Assembly: GCA_900754175.1 (NCBI GenBank)
Contig: CAAEBS010000138.1
Coordinates: 1 to 6,171, forward strand
Origin: Clostridia bacterium
GTDB lineage: Bacteria > Bacillota > Clostridia > Oscillospirales > CAG-272
Direction: 5' to 3'
Length of the DNA stretch: 6,171 bases
The notes beneath the pieces were generated by a model. That model worked only from the letters and a program-made list of their open reading frames with translations. It was not told the DNA's origin and did no database searches. The first letter of the stretch is position 1, and every line of letters begins with the position of its first letter. The position numbers and the translations under genes were made by a program. Positions 6,139 to 6,171 of the stretch are shown one piece after another.

Positions 6139-6171
6139 CTGCGGGAGAGCGCCTGTAAAAAAAATCTGTCG
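6126..6171. repeat. Inverted repeat at the right edge
   Basis: CGACAGATTTTTT (6126-6138) and AAAAAATCTGTCG (6159-6171) are perfect 13-bp inverted arms around a 20-base centre. The left arm contains the T run of the ATPase terminator, and its first base is shared with that hairpin. The arms end exactly at the window edge, so the repeat may be longer. It may be the paired tails of two facing terminators. Confidence 0.7.

Overview
The window reads as chromosomal core-type DNA from a low- to mid-GC Gram-positive anaerobe, most likely a member of Bacillota class Clostridia. This is an inference from the protein character, the strong AGGAG-type ribosome binding sites, the two consensus sigma-A promoters and the riboswitch type. 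I cannot name a genus. No mobile element, CRISPR array, tRNA or rRNA is visible.

Left part (1-3190, minus strand): a three-gene operon read right to left. It contains a purine-type phosphoribosyltransferase (2513-3076), aspartyl-tRNA synthetase aspS (657-2459) and a YfbR-like HD-domain 5'-deoxynucleotidase (16-597). A consensus promoter lies at 3158-3185. A perfect 10-bp hairpin with flanking A and T tracts sits between aspS and yfbR, so yfbR is probably expressed by partial read-through. Two of the three genes handle nucleotides: one adds a base to PRPP, the other dephosphorylates deoxynucleoside monophosphates.

Middle (3190-3449): a divergent control region. The plus-strand promoter (TTGACA, 17 bp, TATAAT at 3248-3276) starts a leader that carries the hallmarks of the yybP-ykoY manganese riboswitch. 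These are the GGGGAGTAG loop, GTCAACA, a TTGACAAGAC 3' element, and an 11-bp intrinsic terminator whose 5' arm overlaps the closing helix of the aptamer.

Right part (3450-6074, plus strand): an 874-residue P-type IIA (SERCA-like) cation ATPase with all catalytic motifs and a full set of SERCA-like ion ligands. Its control by a manganese riboswitch argues that exporting Mn2+ (with or without Ca2+) is its job. The window ends (6098-6171) in a strong hairpin plus a second inverted repeat, typical of a boundary between convergent genes.

The most interesting unit is the riboswitch-ATPase pair. I see no sign of a wholly new system.
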